Shown: positions 7,783 to 15,690, numbered from the stretch's first letter. The stretch is DNA of 38,780 nt from Spirochaetota bacterium (GCA_018263175.1 JADFDB010000008.1:1-38780); one strand, 5' to 3'. Notes: generated by a model not told the origin, from the letters alone. Made by a program: numbers and translations.

Positions 7783-8718
7783 TCAAAATGCATAGCTCAC
7801 CGGGTATCCGTAATCGAACTTCGCCTGGAGCTTCTTGAACTGCGGGTAGCCGAACTTCTGTATGTATTTCTGTGTGTATTCAACGCGGTCCTTCACGCCG
7901 AAGACCCACTCTTCCAGAAACGCCTGAAATCCCTCCTCCGTGTTGGAGGCCTGCTGATAGGTATACCCGAAGGAGAAGTCGACGTCGTAGAAACCCGGCG
8001 TGTAGCCGGGGTGCGCGCCGAAGGGCTCCTCGGTGACGGCGGCCACCTTGAACGCCGGTACGATGGTGCGCGAGGGGTCCTTTCCTATCGTTTCGCGGCT
8101 GACGATGCGCTCGCAGCTCACGATCACCTTTTTCGCGGCGTTTGCGCCCCACTTGCAGTCGCCGCCGATGCCCCACATCTGCGCGTTTCCGTCCTCATCC
8201 GCCTGTTGAACGTGGATGATCGCCACGTCGGGCTTGAGCGCGGGCACGAGCATCACAGGGCTCCCGTCAAAGGGCGATTCGATCATTCTGTACTTGTTCT
8301 CACCCATGAAGGCCTTCACCTTCATGAGGTCGGTCCCCAGCATGTCCTTCACCGGTACGAACGGCATCCCCATGGCGCCGGCCATAAGCATGAGCGGAAG
8401 CGAGAGATTGGTGTATTCCTCGATCTCAATTTTGTGCGGAATGCCCTTCTCGAGCGAGCGTCGGTAACAGCGCGCGAGACCGTAGAGGCCGAGCGAAATG
8501 AACGTGGCGATAAAGCGTTTGACGCATCCGGCCCCGATCAGCATGTCGAAATCGTCGGCCGCGTTGCTGCGCGTCACCGTGAGATCCCGCTTCTTCTGCC
8601 GGATGATCTCGTGCACCGCGGCGAACGGCGGCCGGCAGATGTAGCCCCCGATAAAGAGAAAGTCGCCGTCGTTTACGAAGCGCTGGACCGCTTCGGACGT
8701 ACTCATCACCTTGCTCAT
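7783..8718 (-). CDS. CoA-transferase family I, alpha subunit (GctA/IpdA-like)
   Basis: A 311-residue partner of the following beta subunit. It has the N-terminal glycine-rich FIGGYICRPP segment, the DLTVTRSNAADDFDMLIGAG stretch, and the C-terminal half with HVQQADEDGNAQMWG typical of the alpha chain (compare HxxxaDxxGNa in the family). The subunits would form a cytoplasmic alpha2beta2 or larger complex. GGAGG lies 4 nt upstream of the ATG. The gene follows the glycyl radical enzyme across a 12-bp GC hairpin, so the two are cotranscribed but may differ in message level. Either a transferase (GctAB-like) or a ring-opening hydrolase (IpdAB-like) is compatible with what is visible. Confidence 0.84.
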   Translation of the reverse strand: MSKVMSTSEAVQRFVNDGDFLFIGGYICRPPFAAVHEIIRQKKRDLTVTRSNAADDFDMLIGAGCVKRFIATFISLGLYGLARCYRRSLEKGIPHKIEIEEYTNLSLPLMLMAGAMGMPFVPVKDMLGTDLMKVKAFMGENKYRMIESPFDGSPVMLVPALKPDVAIIHVQQADEDGNAQMWGIGGDCKWGANAAKKVIVSCERIVSRETIGKDPSRTIVPAFKVAAVTEEPFGAHPGYTPGFYDVDFSFGYTYQQASNTEEGFQAFLEEWVFGVKDRVEYTQKYIQKFGYPQFKKLQAKFDYGYPVSYAF

Positions 8719-8749
8719 ACTCCCTCCGATTCACACAGCGATGATGAAG

Positions 8750-8775
8750 CCGGAGGGCGCGGACGCGCCCTCCGG
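8750..8775. other. Intercistronic GC hairpin after the glycyl radical enzyme gene
   Basis: A perfect 12-bp inverted repeat, CCGGAGGGCGCG, with a 2-nt centre, starting 6 nt after the stop codon of the glycyl radical enzyme gene. No U run follows in the transcription direction, so a 3' end stabiliser or processing site is more likely than a factor-independent terminator. Confidence 0.8.
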
Positions 8776-8781
8776 TATGGG

Positions 8782-11163
8782 TTACAGTTCGAACTCGGTG
8801 CGGCTGATGATCTCATCCTGGGCGATCTCGGAAAGGCCCGTAAACTCGGCCGAATAACCGCTCACGCGTACCACAAGGTCGCGGTGCTTTTCGGGCTCGC
8901 GCTGCGCTTCGCGCAGTGTTTCGCTTTCGAGCATGTTGAACTGCACCTGCACGCCGCCCCTGCCGAAATAGGCCCGGATGAGCGAGGAGAGGTTCTCGTT
9001 CGAGATCTTCTTCCCCTGGAAGCGCATGTTTAGATTGACACCGTTATATGCTTTTATAAGCGGGAGCTTCGTCGCCGAGTTCATGAGCGCGGTCGGCCCC
9101 GAAACCGCGTTTCCCGTGGTCGGGGTGATGCCATTGCCGAGCACGTCGCCCGCATAGCGGCCGTCGGACGTCGCCCCGGTGAACGCGCCGAAGCTTATAT
9201 GAAAGCCCACCGAGAAGATTCCCGGCCAGAACCTTCCGCCGCGGAAATTCGGGTGACCCGCAACAACGTCGCAGTAATGCTCCATCACCTTCGCCGCCAT
9301 GGCGTCGACGTCGTCGTGGTCGTTGCCGTACTTGGGAACGCGGTGCAGAAAGTAGGCCCGTTTGTCGTCGACGTCCTGCCAGTCGTCGGAAAGCCATGCC
9401 GCGAGGTCGCCGACGGTAAATTTATTTTCGTCGAACACCGCGGTCTTCACGGCATACAGGCTGTCGGCCACGTTCGCGAAGCCCATCATCTGTACGCCGG
9501 TCGAGTTGTACACCGCGCCGCCGCGCGTGAGGTCCAGCCCCTTCTCGAGGCAGCCATCGATCATCGCCGAGGCGAAGGGCGACGGCACCTTTTCGGCAAT
9601 GGACCTGTCGAGGATCTCCATCCCCCGCGTCATCTGCCGCATGAAATGGCGCATCTGTGCGTCGTAGGCCTTCCATACGTCGTCGAACGAGGTGAATTCC
9701 GAGGGCTCGCCGGTCTCTATGCCGGTGCGATACCCGAAAACGTTGTCGATGCCGTTGGAGAGCGCGAGCTCCACGCACTTGATGCCGTTAAACTGCACCG
9801 CGAAGGTCGAGCCGAAGCTCTTTCCCTGGGCGTTGGCCTCCAGACAGCCGACCACGCCGTAATCGCGCGCGTCCTCGACCGTATGCCCCGCATCGACGAG
9901 CGAGCGCACGACCGCCTCGTCGTTGAAGAAGTGCATGAGCACCCCGTCGCGCGCATATTCGACCGCCCGGTTAAAAAATTCCGGCGGCGGATTCTTCGAC
10001 AGGCGCACGCCAAAATTGGGCTGCACCGTACGAACGTCAGCGTAGGCATCGAGCCCTATGTAGCTCAGCTCGTTAGTCGCGTCGGCGCCGTCCGGACCCA
10101 TGCCGCCCACGGTCACGTTCTGCGTGGTCTTGCCCTCGGTGCCCTCGCCGCCCGGAATGAAGGCCTCCTCGAGCACGTTCCAGATTTCGTTGGTCTTGAT
10201 AAAGAGAAGGGCCATGAGCTCGCGCGCCTTTTCGGGCGTGATGCGTCCCGCCGCGACATCGGCCTTGTAATACGGGTAGAGCACCTGGTCGATCCTTCCG
10301 AGCGAAATGGAATTCCCTCCGGACTCTATCTGAGAAATAAGGTGGATGAAATACACCGACTGCATCGCCTCGTGGAAGCTTTCGGCCGGATGTTCGGGCA
10401 CCCTCCCACAGACGCGGGCGATCTCGCGGAGCTCCGCCGCGCGTGCGGCATCGCGCTCTTTTTTGGCCTGAGCGAGCGCCGTGGCCGCGTAACGGCGCGC
10501 AAAGGATATGGCCGCGTCGCACGAGCGTATCATCGCGTCGTACAGAAGGCCCCTGTCTCCATCCCTTTCGGCAGGCGACAGACGCTCGAGCGCCGCTTTC
10601 GCGTCCTCAATAACGCCTTTGAGTCCCTTCGCGAGTACCCTCGAATGGTTCATGGTGAAATGCCCGATGCCGTAGGTGATCTCGAGCATCATCGTGAAGA
10701 TGTACTTGTCCATGTCCGTTGAGATGTCCTCAGGCAGCAACTCCTCGAGGCGGTTCTCCACGGTCTTCCCCTGCCAGAATGGGAGGATCTTCCCAGCGAG
10801 TTCCTCCTTCTCCTTTGCGGTGATGAGCGCGCGCTGCAGCACGCGGATGTCGAAGTTCTCGAGGTCGCCCTCGATCCAGCGCGACTTGTTTTCCGGGAAG
10901 AGCGGCGCTCCCTTCAGCTTCGAGGTGCGGCATCCGACGATGAGCTCGCCGTCGCGGATGATAACGCTGATCTTGTTCAGGATATGCTCAAGCGCGAGGC
11001 TCATGCGGCTCAGCGGATGCTTCTCCCAGTGCAGCTTCATCGACTCGGTGAGATAGCGGGCCCGTTCGATGCAGACCTCCTGGTGCGCGTCGATGATTTG
11101 CAGGCGAAGGCGCTCCACGCGGGAGGCCCCGACGGACGTACGTACTGCGTGCTGCGTATTCAT
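8782..11163 (-). CDS. Glycyl radical enzyme, PFL/dehydratase superfamily, substrate unknown
   Basis: A 793-residue enzyme with the ten-stranded-barrel architecture of the superfamily. The C-terminal radical loop RVSGYSAEF places the glycyl radical at G769. The thiyl cysteine is C440 in VVGCLEAN, with E442 following as in GCxE eliminases and arylacetate decarboxylases. True pyruvate formate-lyases carry a Cys-Cys pair, which is absent. After GCLE the eliminase signature GK(T/S)xGWHDA is replaced by GKSFGSTFAV, so I do not assign glycerol, propanediol or choline as substrate. The start has AGGAGG 5 nt upstream. The required radical-SAM activase is not adjacent and none is visible in this window. 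Neighbouring CoA-transferase and dehydrogenases suggest an anaerobic catabolic step such as dehydration, decarboxylation or C-C cleavage. Confidence 0.93.
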   Translation of the reverse strand: MNTQHAVRTSVGASRVERLRLQIIDAHQEVCIERARYLTESMKLHWEKHPLSRMSLALEHILNKISVIIRDGELIVGCRTSKLKGAPLFPENKSRWIEGDLENFDIRVLQRALITAKEKEELAGKILPFWQGKTVENRLEELLPEDISTDMDKYIFTMMLEITYGIGHFTMNHSRVLAKGLKGVIEDAKAALERLSPAERDGDRGLLYDAMIRSCDAAISFARRYAATALAQAKKERDAARAAELREIARVCGRVPEHPAESFHEAMQSVYFIHLISQIESGGNSISLGRIDQVLYPYYKADVAAGRITPEKARELMALLFIKTNEIWNVLEEAFIPGGEGTEGKTTQNVTVGGMGPDGADATNELSYIGLDAYADVRTVQPNFGVRLSKNPPPEFFNRAVEYARDGVLMHFFNDEAVVRSLVDAGHTVEDARDYGVVGCLEANAQGKSFGSTFAVQFNGIKCVELALSNGIDNVFGYRTGIETGEPSEFTSFDDVWKAYDAQMRHFMRQMTRGMEILDRSIAEKVPSPFASAMIDGCLEKGLDLTRGGAVYNSTGVQMMGFANVADSLYAVKTAVFDENKFTVGDLAAWLSDDWQDVDDKRAYFLHRVPKYGNDHDDVDAMAAKVMEHYCDVVAGHPNFRGGRFWPGIFSVGFHISFGAFTGATSDGRYAGDVLGNGITPTTGNAVSGPTALMNSATKLPLIKAYNGVNLNMRFQGKKISNENLSSLIRAYFGRGGVQVQFNMLESETLREAQREPEKHRDLVVRVSGYSAEFTGLSEIAQDEIISRTEFEL

Positions 11164-11238
11164 ACAAGCCTCCTGTTCGTCGATGGTGGTGCGAACAGGC
11201 CGGGGGGATCGGTTCTCTATGGTCGGCGAAGGGCCTGC

Positions 11239-11267
11239 CCGTACTGTTACAATACGGTGATAATCAC
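11239..11267. promoter_or_regulatory. Paired palindromes upstream of the glycyl radical enzyme gene
   Basis: Two abutting palindromes lie in the 119-nt gap before the glycyl radical enzyme gene. The first, CCGTACTGTTACAATACGG, matches its reverse complement at 8 of 9 pairs around a single central base. The second, GTGATAATCAC, is a perfect 5-1-5 palindrome. The unusually long gap and the palindromes suggest an internal promoter with an operator. No factor is identified; half-sites TGAT/ATCA recall FNR/CRP family sites but the spacing is wrong for them. Confidence 0.45.
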
Positions 11268-11282
11268 GGAAATACCACCTTT

Positions 11283-12113
11283 TTATACTTTTATGTCCAT
11301 GTGCTTCACGAGTATCGCGTCCCTGAGCCCCCGCGGCAGATAGTTGTTCAGCCAGAGAAAGAAGGTGCTCATAAAGTCAACCTGGTTGAATATCGCGGGT
11401 TTGTCCGTTTTAACGATCTTGAGAATTTTTTTAGCCGCGGCCTCGGGAGTGGGTGCGGTCTTGATGAGCTCGTCGTCGCGGGCGATGAAGCGCCGCGCGC
11501 GATCGCGGTAGGGCGAACCCTCCGGGGGAAGCACGTGAATCTTGGCGGCGAAGGTGGTGGACACCTGGGCCGGTTCGATCAGCGCCACCCGGATTCCGAA
11601 CGGGTCGACCTCGTAGCGAAGCGAACACATGAGGCCCGTAATGGCGAACTTACTCGCCGAATAGATCGACTCGAATGGAAAGGGGATGCGCCCGACGAGC
11701 GAGGACATGGCGATAAGCTTCCCCTTGCGCCGCTCACGCATCGAAGGAAGAAAGGCCTGGAATATGGCCGAAGCCCCGATAACGTTGATCTCGAGACATT
11801 TGAGTGCCTTCTCGAGATCAGCCTCTTCGAAGGGACTGAAGAAGCCTATTCCCACATTTGAAAGCACCGTGTCAACGCGGCCGAAGCGCTCGAGCACGCG
11901 GCTGCGAAAACGCAGAATACCCTTGCGGTCGGTAATATCGAGCGCCTCGAGATAATGGTCCCCGCCGATCGCGGCGAGCTCCTTTTCGAGCGACGCGATC
12001 CCCTTCTTATCGACATCGAACCCGGCGACGCTGTCCCCCGCCGCGGCGAGCATCTTCGCCACCTCGCGCCCCATTCCATCGCCCAGTCCCGTTATGACCA
12101 CCACCTGTTTCAT
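11283..12113 (-). CDS. Short-chain dehydrogenase/reductase (classical SDR)
   Basis: A 276-residue NAD(P)-dependent oxidoreductase. The cofactor motif TGLGDGMG is at 8-15, NVG at 86-88 stands where NAG is usual, the active-site asparagine is N110, and the catalytic Ser-Tyr-Lys are S138, Y151 and K155 (YSASK). D33 after the second strand (FDVD) favours NAD(H) over NADP(H). The C-terminal 40 residues (FFLWLNNYLPRGLRD) are amphipathic and hydrophobic, as in SDRs acting on membrane lipids or steroids. GGAGGG precedes the start. It sits between an extended SDR and the glycyl radical enzyme, so it probably oxidises or reduces a hydroxyl/keto group in the same pathway. Confidence 0.88.
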   Translation of the reverse strand: MKQVVVITGLGDGMGREVAKMLAAAGDSVAGFDVDKKGIASLEKELAAIGGDHYLEALDITDRKGILRFRSRVLERFGRVDTVLSNVGIGFFSPFEEADLEKALKCLEINVIGASAIFQAFLPSMRERRKGKLIAMSSLVGRIPFPFESIYSASKFAITGLMCSLRYEVDPFGIRVALIEPAQVSTTFAAKIHVLPPEGSPYRDRARRFIARDDELIKTAPTPEAAAKKILKIVKTDKPAIFNQVDFMSTFFLWLNNYLPRGLRDAILVKHMDIKV

Positions 12114-12150
12114 TTCACGCCCTCCTCTTTATCCACCGCTGTATTTGTTC

Positions 12151-12194
12151 GGTATGTCGTGCATACCTCCGACGACAGCCCCGCCGATGCGGGG
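12151..12194. other. Two small hairpins in the gap between the SDR genes
   Basis: GGTATG-TCGTG-CATACC (12151-12167) and CCCCGC-CGAT-GCGGGG (12179-12194) are both perfect 6-bp stems in the 104-nt gap between the epimerase-like gene and the SDR gene. Neither is followed by a U run in the transcription direction. They fit the pattern of hairpins between genes in this train. Confidence 0.5.
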
Positions 12195-12217
12195 ATAATA
12201 ACAAGCATTGAGATGCA

Positions 12218-13201
12218 TTATTTCTGCGCACGATACCACTCGCCCATCTGCCTCATGGACTCCCTGAAATCCGGATAGAGCATTTTGTACCCCGCCGCCT
12301 TGAGCTTCACATTGTCCACAACGTAGTCATCGTACAGATAGTTTACCGCGTCGTATTCTAAATCGGGGATGCTCCCTTTCCGCGCCGCCTTCGCCCCGTC
12401 GATCTTCGCGGCGATCTTCACCAGCCACAGGGGCAGATGCAGTTTCGGCGGTCTGGTGCCAAACGTCTTCGAGGCGAGAACGAGCGCCTCCTCGAGCGAG
12501 GGGTAGTAGTCCTCGGCGATGTTATAGGCCTGACCCACGGCCGAATCGAGATACGAGAGATGGTCCACCGCGCCCGCCACGTCCTCGGCGCGGATGTTTG
12601 AGAGGAGCTGTTTGCCGCCTCCCGGAATCGCCCCGATGTTCGTCGGGCGTGAGAAGGCCTTGCCGGCGCCGTCGTTGCAGCGCGGCCCGTAGACCGTGCA
12701 GGGCCGCGTGATGATGGCGGGAAGACCCTCCTTTATCCTGCGCCATACGACGTCCTCCCCGTCGCGCTTGCTGCGGCCGTATGAATCGGCCGGATCACGC
12801 GGTCCATCCTCAATGAAGGGTGTTCCCTTATAATAACCGTAGACGCTGGTGGAGCCCACGTGTACGTACCGTTTGACGCCGTTCTGCAGCGCAAGGCCGG
12901 TGATGCGCTCGACCCCCAGCACGTTGGTGGGATGGAGTTTTTCGTATGGCGTGGAAAAATTGCAGATGGCGCCGAGATGGAAGACGCGGTCAACGCCGCC
13001 CTCGAAGAGCTCGGGAAGCGTTTCGGGCTTCGTGAGGTCGGCGGGGACATATTCCACGCCGAGGCGGTCGAAGAACGATGTGTCCTTCCGGGGCCGCGCC
13101 GTCGCCCGCACGCGCACGCCCTTCTTCACCAGGTACTCGACCAGATGGCTTCCCATAAAACCGGCCGCGCCGGTCACCAGCGTGATCCCGTTGAATTGCA
13201 T
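12218..13201 (-). CDS. NAD-dependent epimerase/dehydratase family protein (extended SDR)
   Basis: A 327-residue extended SDR. It begins with LVTGAAGFMGSHLVEYL (the GxxGxxG nucleotide loop), followed by VFHLGAICNFS near 94-104, STSVYGYY and the catalytic Tyr-Lys in SYGRSK. The C-terminal half resembles 3-beta-hydroxysteroid dehydrogenase/dihydroflavonol reductase-type members more than sugar epimerases (AIPGGGKQLLSNIRAEDVAGA). Known substrates of this group are sugars, sterols, flavonoids and acyl compounds, so the substrate stays open. The AGAGGG site lies 1 nt from the ATG at 13207 but 7 nt from the ATG at 13201, so the latter is preferred. It is the first enzyme gene after the padR-like gene. 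Confidence 0.85.
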   Translation of the reverse strand: MQFNGITLVTGAAGFMGSHLVEYLVKKGVRVRATARPRKDTSFFDRLGVEYVPADLTKPETLPELFEGGVDRVFHLGAICNFSTPYEKLHPTNVLGVERITGLALQNGVKRYVHVGSTSVYGYYKGTPFIEDGPRDPADSYGRSKRDGEDVVWRRIKEGLPAIITRPCTVYGPRCNDGAGKAFSRPTNIGAIPGGGKQLLSNIRAEDVAGAVDHLSYLDSAVGQAYNIAEDYYPSLEEALVLASKTFGTRPPKLHLPLWLVKIAAKIDGAKAARKGSIPDLEYDAVNYLYDDYVVDNVKLKAAGYKMLYPDFRESMRQMGEWYRAQK

Positions 13202-13322
13202 ATCCATGCCCTCTTATATCGAATAATCTTGTTGCGAATCCTGGAGATACCAAGTTTGTCCCGGCCTGTGGCAGGGAAAACCGGCATCTTCCTGCGTTAT
13301 GCTCCAACTTCAATATACGCGC

Positions 13323-13889
13323 TTAGCTGATCACTGCACCTCGACGCCACTCCAGCTCTTCTTCGCCGCATCGCGCGATTTCATCCCTCGCATTGACGAG
13401 CCAGTCGAGATAGGTTTTGTTCAGGTTGAGGCCCATTTCGGCCATGAGGCGCACATAAACACCGTAGCCTTCCCATCGGGGCACGTTTTTCTGCCGCCGC
13501 TCCATCTGTTCCCGGTAAAAGGCGATCTGTTCGTCGATAATCCGAAGGGCGCTTTCGCGGTCGCTGAAGCCGAAAAAGATGAACCGCATCAGAAAGGGGT
13601 CCCTGAGGAACATCTGCCGCTCGGGCGAACTCTCTATCCACTCCTGGAAGGCGGCACGGCCGGCTTCGGTGATCGAGTAAAGCTTTTTATGAGGGCCCCC
13701 GTCCTCGGATGGCGCAAGCTCTACCATTGCAATAAATCCCTCCTCCTCCAGGGACCTGAGGCCGGGGTATATCTGGCCGTAGTTGACGGTCCACATGTTG
13801 CCGAAGTGCTTTTCAATATGCTCCTTGATGCTGTAGCCGTGCATATCCTTGTAGTGGAGCAACCCCAGAATGGCATTTTTAACCGACAT
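13323..13889 (-). CDS. PadR family transcriptional regulator
   Basis: A 188-residue regulator. The N-terminal winged helix is classic PadR (AILGLLHYKDMHGYSIKEHI, then YGQIYPGLRSLEEEGFI), and residues 90-180 form the helical PadR C-terminal dimerisation domain (FFGFSDRESALRIIDEQIAFY). The start at 13889 matches where PadR proteins begin; the 38 extra codons in the ORF track extend into AT-rich leader sequence. PadR proteins often repress their own operon and release DNA on binding an aromatic acid or other ligand. It lies 121 nt upstream of the catabolic train in the same direction and is its most likely regulator. That link is inferred from position. Confidence 0.92.
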   Translation of the reverse strand: MSVKNAILGLLHYKDMHGYSIKEHIEKHFGNMWTVNYGQIYPGLRSLEEEGFIAMVELAPSEDGGPHKKLYSITEAGRAAFQEWIESSPERQMFLRDPFLMRFIFFGFSDRESALRIIDEQIAFYREQMERRQKNVPRWEGYGVYVRLMAEMGLNLNKTYLDWLVNARDEIARCGEEELEWRRGAVIS

Positions 13890-14060
13890 TAAAGACAAAC
13901 CTCGACACTCATGATATAACAGAGTTGCTGCATAACCGGGAATCAAACCGGTTCTCCCCCGCCATAGGCGGGAGGAAGCCCATATCCGCAAGCCGTGAAA
14001 CAAGTCTATTAAAAATATATATATTAAAAGTATATAGCTGTCAACACATTAATTGTTGTG

Positions 14061-14076
14061 TGCAAAAAATTTTGCA
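14061..14076. promoter_or_regulatory. Inverted repeat, possible operator
   Basis: A perfect 7-2-7 palindrome TGCAAAAAATTTTGCA about 170 bp upstream of the padR-like start, next to the AT-rich block. It does not match the usual PadR ATGT-N8-ACAT site, so the binding factor is open. Confidence 0.4.
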
Positions 14077-14199
14077 TCAGCCCGTCAGGCGACAGATCCG
14101 GCCCAAATTATTTCGCCAGGTAAACGCTTTGCCGGAAACTACAGGGCACATTTGAGCGGGGCAAATTATCCGGCGGACAATGGTGTACGCTAAAGCTGC

Positions 14200-14228
14200 T
14201 TGACAGATGTTTAATGCAGTGATATGCA
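14200..14228 (+). promoter_or_regulatory. Candidate sigma-70-type promoter for the serine hydrolase gene
   Basis: TTGACA is followed after exactly 17 bp by TATGCA. The -35 element is a perfect match and the -10 a partial one. The direction and position, about 170 bp before the start codon, suit the serine hydrolase gene. Confidence 0.5.
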
Positions 14229-14239
14229 CTAAATTCAGC

Positions 14240-14257
14240 AAGTAGAACTTTCTACTT
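14240..14257. promoter_or_regulatory. Palindromic operator candidate just downstream of promoter
   Basis: A perfect 8-2-8 palindrome AAGTAGAACTTTCTACTT starts 11 bp after the candidate -10 element, so it would cover about +5 to +22 of the transcript. That is a classic repressor site position for the serine hydrolase gene. The factor is unknown. Confidence 0.5.
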
Positions 14258-14399
14258 CTTATGATTTCATGCCGTATCGTTAATACGGCAGCCGCATCTT
14301 TTCTATCCGGTAAATGCCTGTTGAGTTTAAATCGAGAGAATTGGTCGCAAAACAGACCATTTCGCGAAAAATTCACCAATCAAAGGAAGAGAGAGGGGA

Positions 14400-15611
14400 A
14401 TGAAAATGAAAAAAATATTCGGCTACCTGTTGCTCGGGGCGGTAATTCTTCTGGCTCTCAGGTATTTCACCTATGCGCCGGAAAAGCGTGAATACATGCG
14501 GCGGTTCGTTGCATGGAACCTTTCGGACATAGGCGACTATGCCCGCTTCCCCTCGATCGAGGTGAAAAACGCGCCACCGGTGTTTCATTTCAAAAATGCC
14601 CTCCGGGAGGACCTGTTCGGCACACTCGAGTATGACGTATCGGGGAAAAAGGTGAAGACCAGCCTGGACGAACTCAACCGCACGCAGGAATCGACCGCCT
14701 TTATCGTAATCAAAGACGACGGCATCCTTTACGAAAAGTACTTCAACGGCTATGCCCGCGACTCGATCAATACCTCCTTTTCCTCCGCGAAATCCTTTAC
14801 GTCGGCGCTCGTGGGGATCGCCCTCGCCGAGGAAAAGATAAAAAGCCTGGACGACCACGTTATACGCTATCTTCCAGAGCTGAAGGGCCGGGGACTCGAC
14901 GGACTGACGCTGAGGCACCTCGTAACCATGGGTTCCGGGATACGCTACACCGCCCGCACTCTTTTCGGCACCGACATCGACCTGCCGTCCTCGGACATGC
15001 CAATGGTGTATTACTATCCCAACCTGCGCAACCTCGCGCTGTCGGTTCAGCCCAGCGGCAGGCCGGTGGGGAAGTTCTTCTATTATAATGATTTTCATCC
15101 GGTGCTGATGGGCATCATCCTGGAGCGGACGACCGGAATGTCCCCGGCCAAATATCTCGAGGAAAAGATATGGAAGCACCTGGGTATGGAATTCCCGGCC
15201 TCCTGGAGCGTGGACAGCGAAGAGCACAAGACCGTCAAGATGGAGAGCGGCCTCAACGCCCGGGCCATCGATTTCGCAAAGTTCGGGCGCCTCTATCTCG
15301 AGCGTGGACGCTGGAACGGAAAACAGATCGTGCCCGAGCGGTGGGTAATGGACTCCATACGGCCCGACCCCTCCGACACGCGTGAATGGCTAAATGACAA
15401 CAAGTTCAAGGAGAGAAACGGTTATTACGGTTACTGGTGGTGGGGCCTGAAACGCGAAAAGGGCCTCTATGATGCAATGGCCCGGGGCCATCTGGGACAG
15501 CTCATTTTTATCCGTCCCGACAAAAAGGTGATCATTGTTCGAAATGGAAAGAGCCGGGCAAGCGTCGACTGGTGGCCCGGTATATTTCAGCAAATAGCCG
15601 ATCGGCTCTGA
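14400..15611 (+). CDS. Serine hydrolase, beta-lactamase class C fold (esterase/peptidase type)
   Basis: A 403-residue protein with an N-terminal membrane anchor (residues 5-21) and no lipobox, so the domain is probably periplasmic. The nucleophile motif SxxK is SSAK (S128, K131), the YxN-like motif is in FFYYNDFHP, and the third motif is GHLGQ in place of KTG, as in many esterase-like members. These enzymes include esterases, D-aminopeptidases and true class C beta-lactamases; the missing KTG and extra N-terminal 90 residues argue against antibiotic resistance. An upstream AAGGA gives 11-nt spacing to this ATG, while GAGGGG gives 7 nt to the ATG two codons later (14406), so either start is possible. 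It stands alone on the plus strand. Confidence 0.85.
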   Translation: MKMKKIFGYLLLGAVILLALRYFTYAPEKREYMRRFVAWNLSDIGDYARFPSIEVKNAPPVFHFKNALREDLFGTLEYDVSGKKVKTSLDELNRTQESTAFIVIKDDGILYEKYFNGYARDSINTSFSSAKSFTSALVGIALAEEKIKSLDDHVIRYLPELKGRGLDGLTLRHLVTMGSGIRYTARTLFGTDIDLPSSDMPMVYYYPNLRNLALSVQPSGRPVGKFFYYNDFHPVLMGIILERTTGMSPAKYLEEKIWKHLGMEFPASWSVDSEEHKTVKMESGLNARAIDFAKFGRLYLERGRWNGKQIVPERWVMDSIRPDPSDTREWLNDNKFKERNGYYGYWWWGLKREKGLYDAMARGHLGQLIFIRPDKKVIIVRNGKSRASVDWWPGIFQQIADRL

Positions 15612-15690
15612 GCCCGGCGCGCGCCCCGGGAAACGGTGCGCGCGGCATCCTCAGCCATCGCCTGTTTTAAGCGCATATCGTAAAAGGCCC

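Larger units (their letters stand above)
13890..14399. promoter_or_regulatory. Divergent control region between padR-like gene and serine hydrolase gene
   Basis: This 510-nt stretch is far richer in A+T than its surroundings (for example the run of TATA and TTAAAA near 14008-14036) and holds no convincing gene. The 100-residue minus-strand ORF in it has no ribosome binding site or family features. It contains four inverted repeats: TGCAAAA-AA-TTTTGCA (14061-14076), AAGTAGAA-CT-TTCTACTT (14240-14257), GCCGTAT-CGTTA-ATACGGC (14271-14289) and a GC hairpin near 13955-13972. The AT-rich block next to the padR-like gene probably holds its promoter. Confidence 0.6.

Noticed and set aside
9199-10722. 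507-codon plus-strand ORF
   Set aside because: Antisense to the glycyl radical enzyme gene, whose catalytic motifs are unmistakable.
8782-11163. Pyruvate formate-lyase or benzylsuccinate synthase
   Set aside because: The Cys-Cys pair of pyruvate formate-lyase is absent, and the small subunits and activase that go with benzylsuccinate synthase are not in the operon.
14077-14379. 100-codon minus-strand ORF in the control region
   Set aside because: No ribosome binding site, no family features, and it runs over the palindromes and promoter candidate.
14400-15611. Antibiotic-resistance beta-lactamase
   Set aside because: The KTG motif is replaced by a HxG-type motif and the protein is membrane anchored with an N-terminal extension, more like an esterase or peptidase of the same fold.
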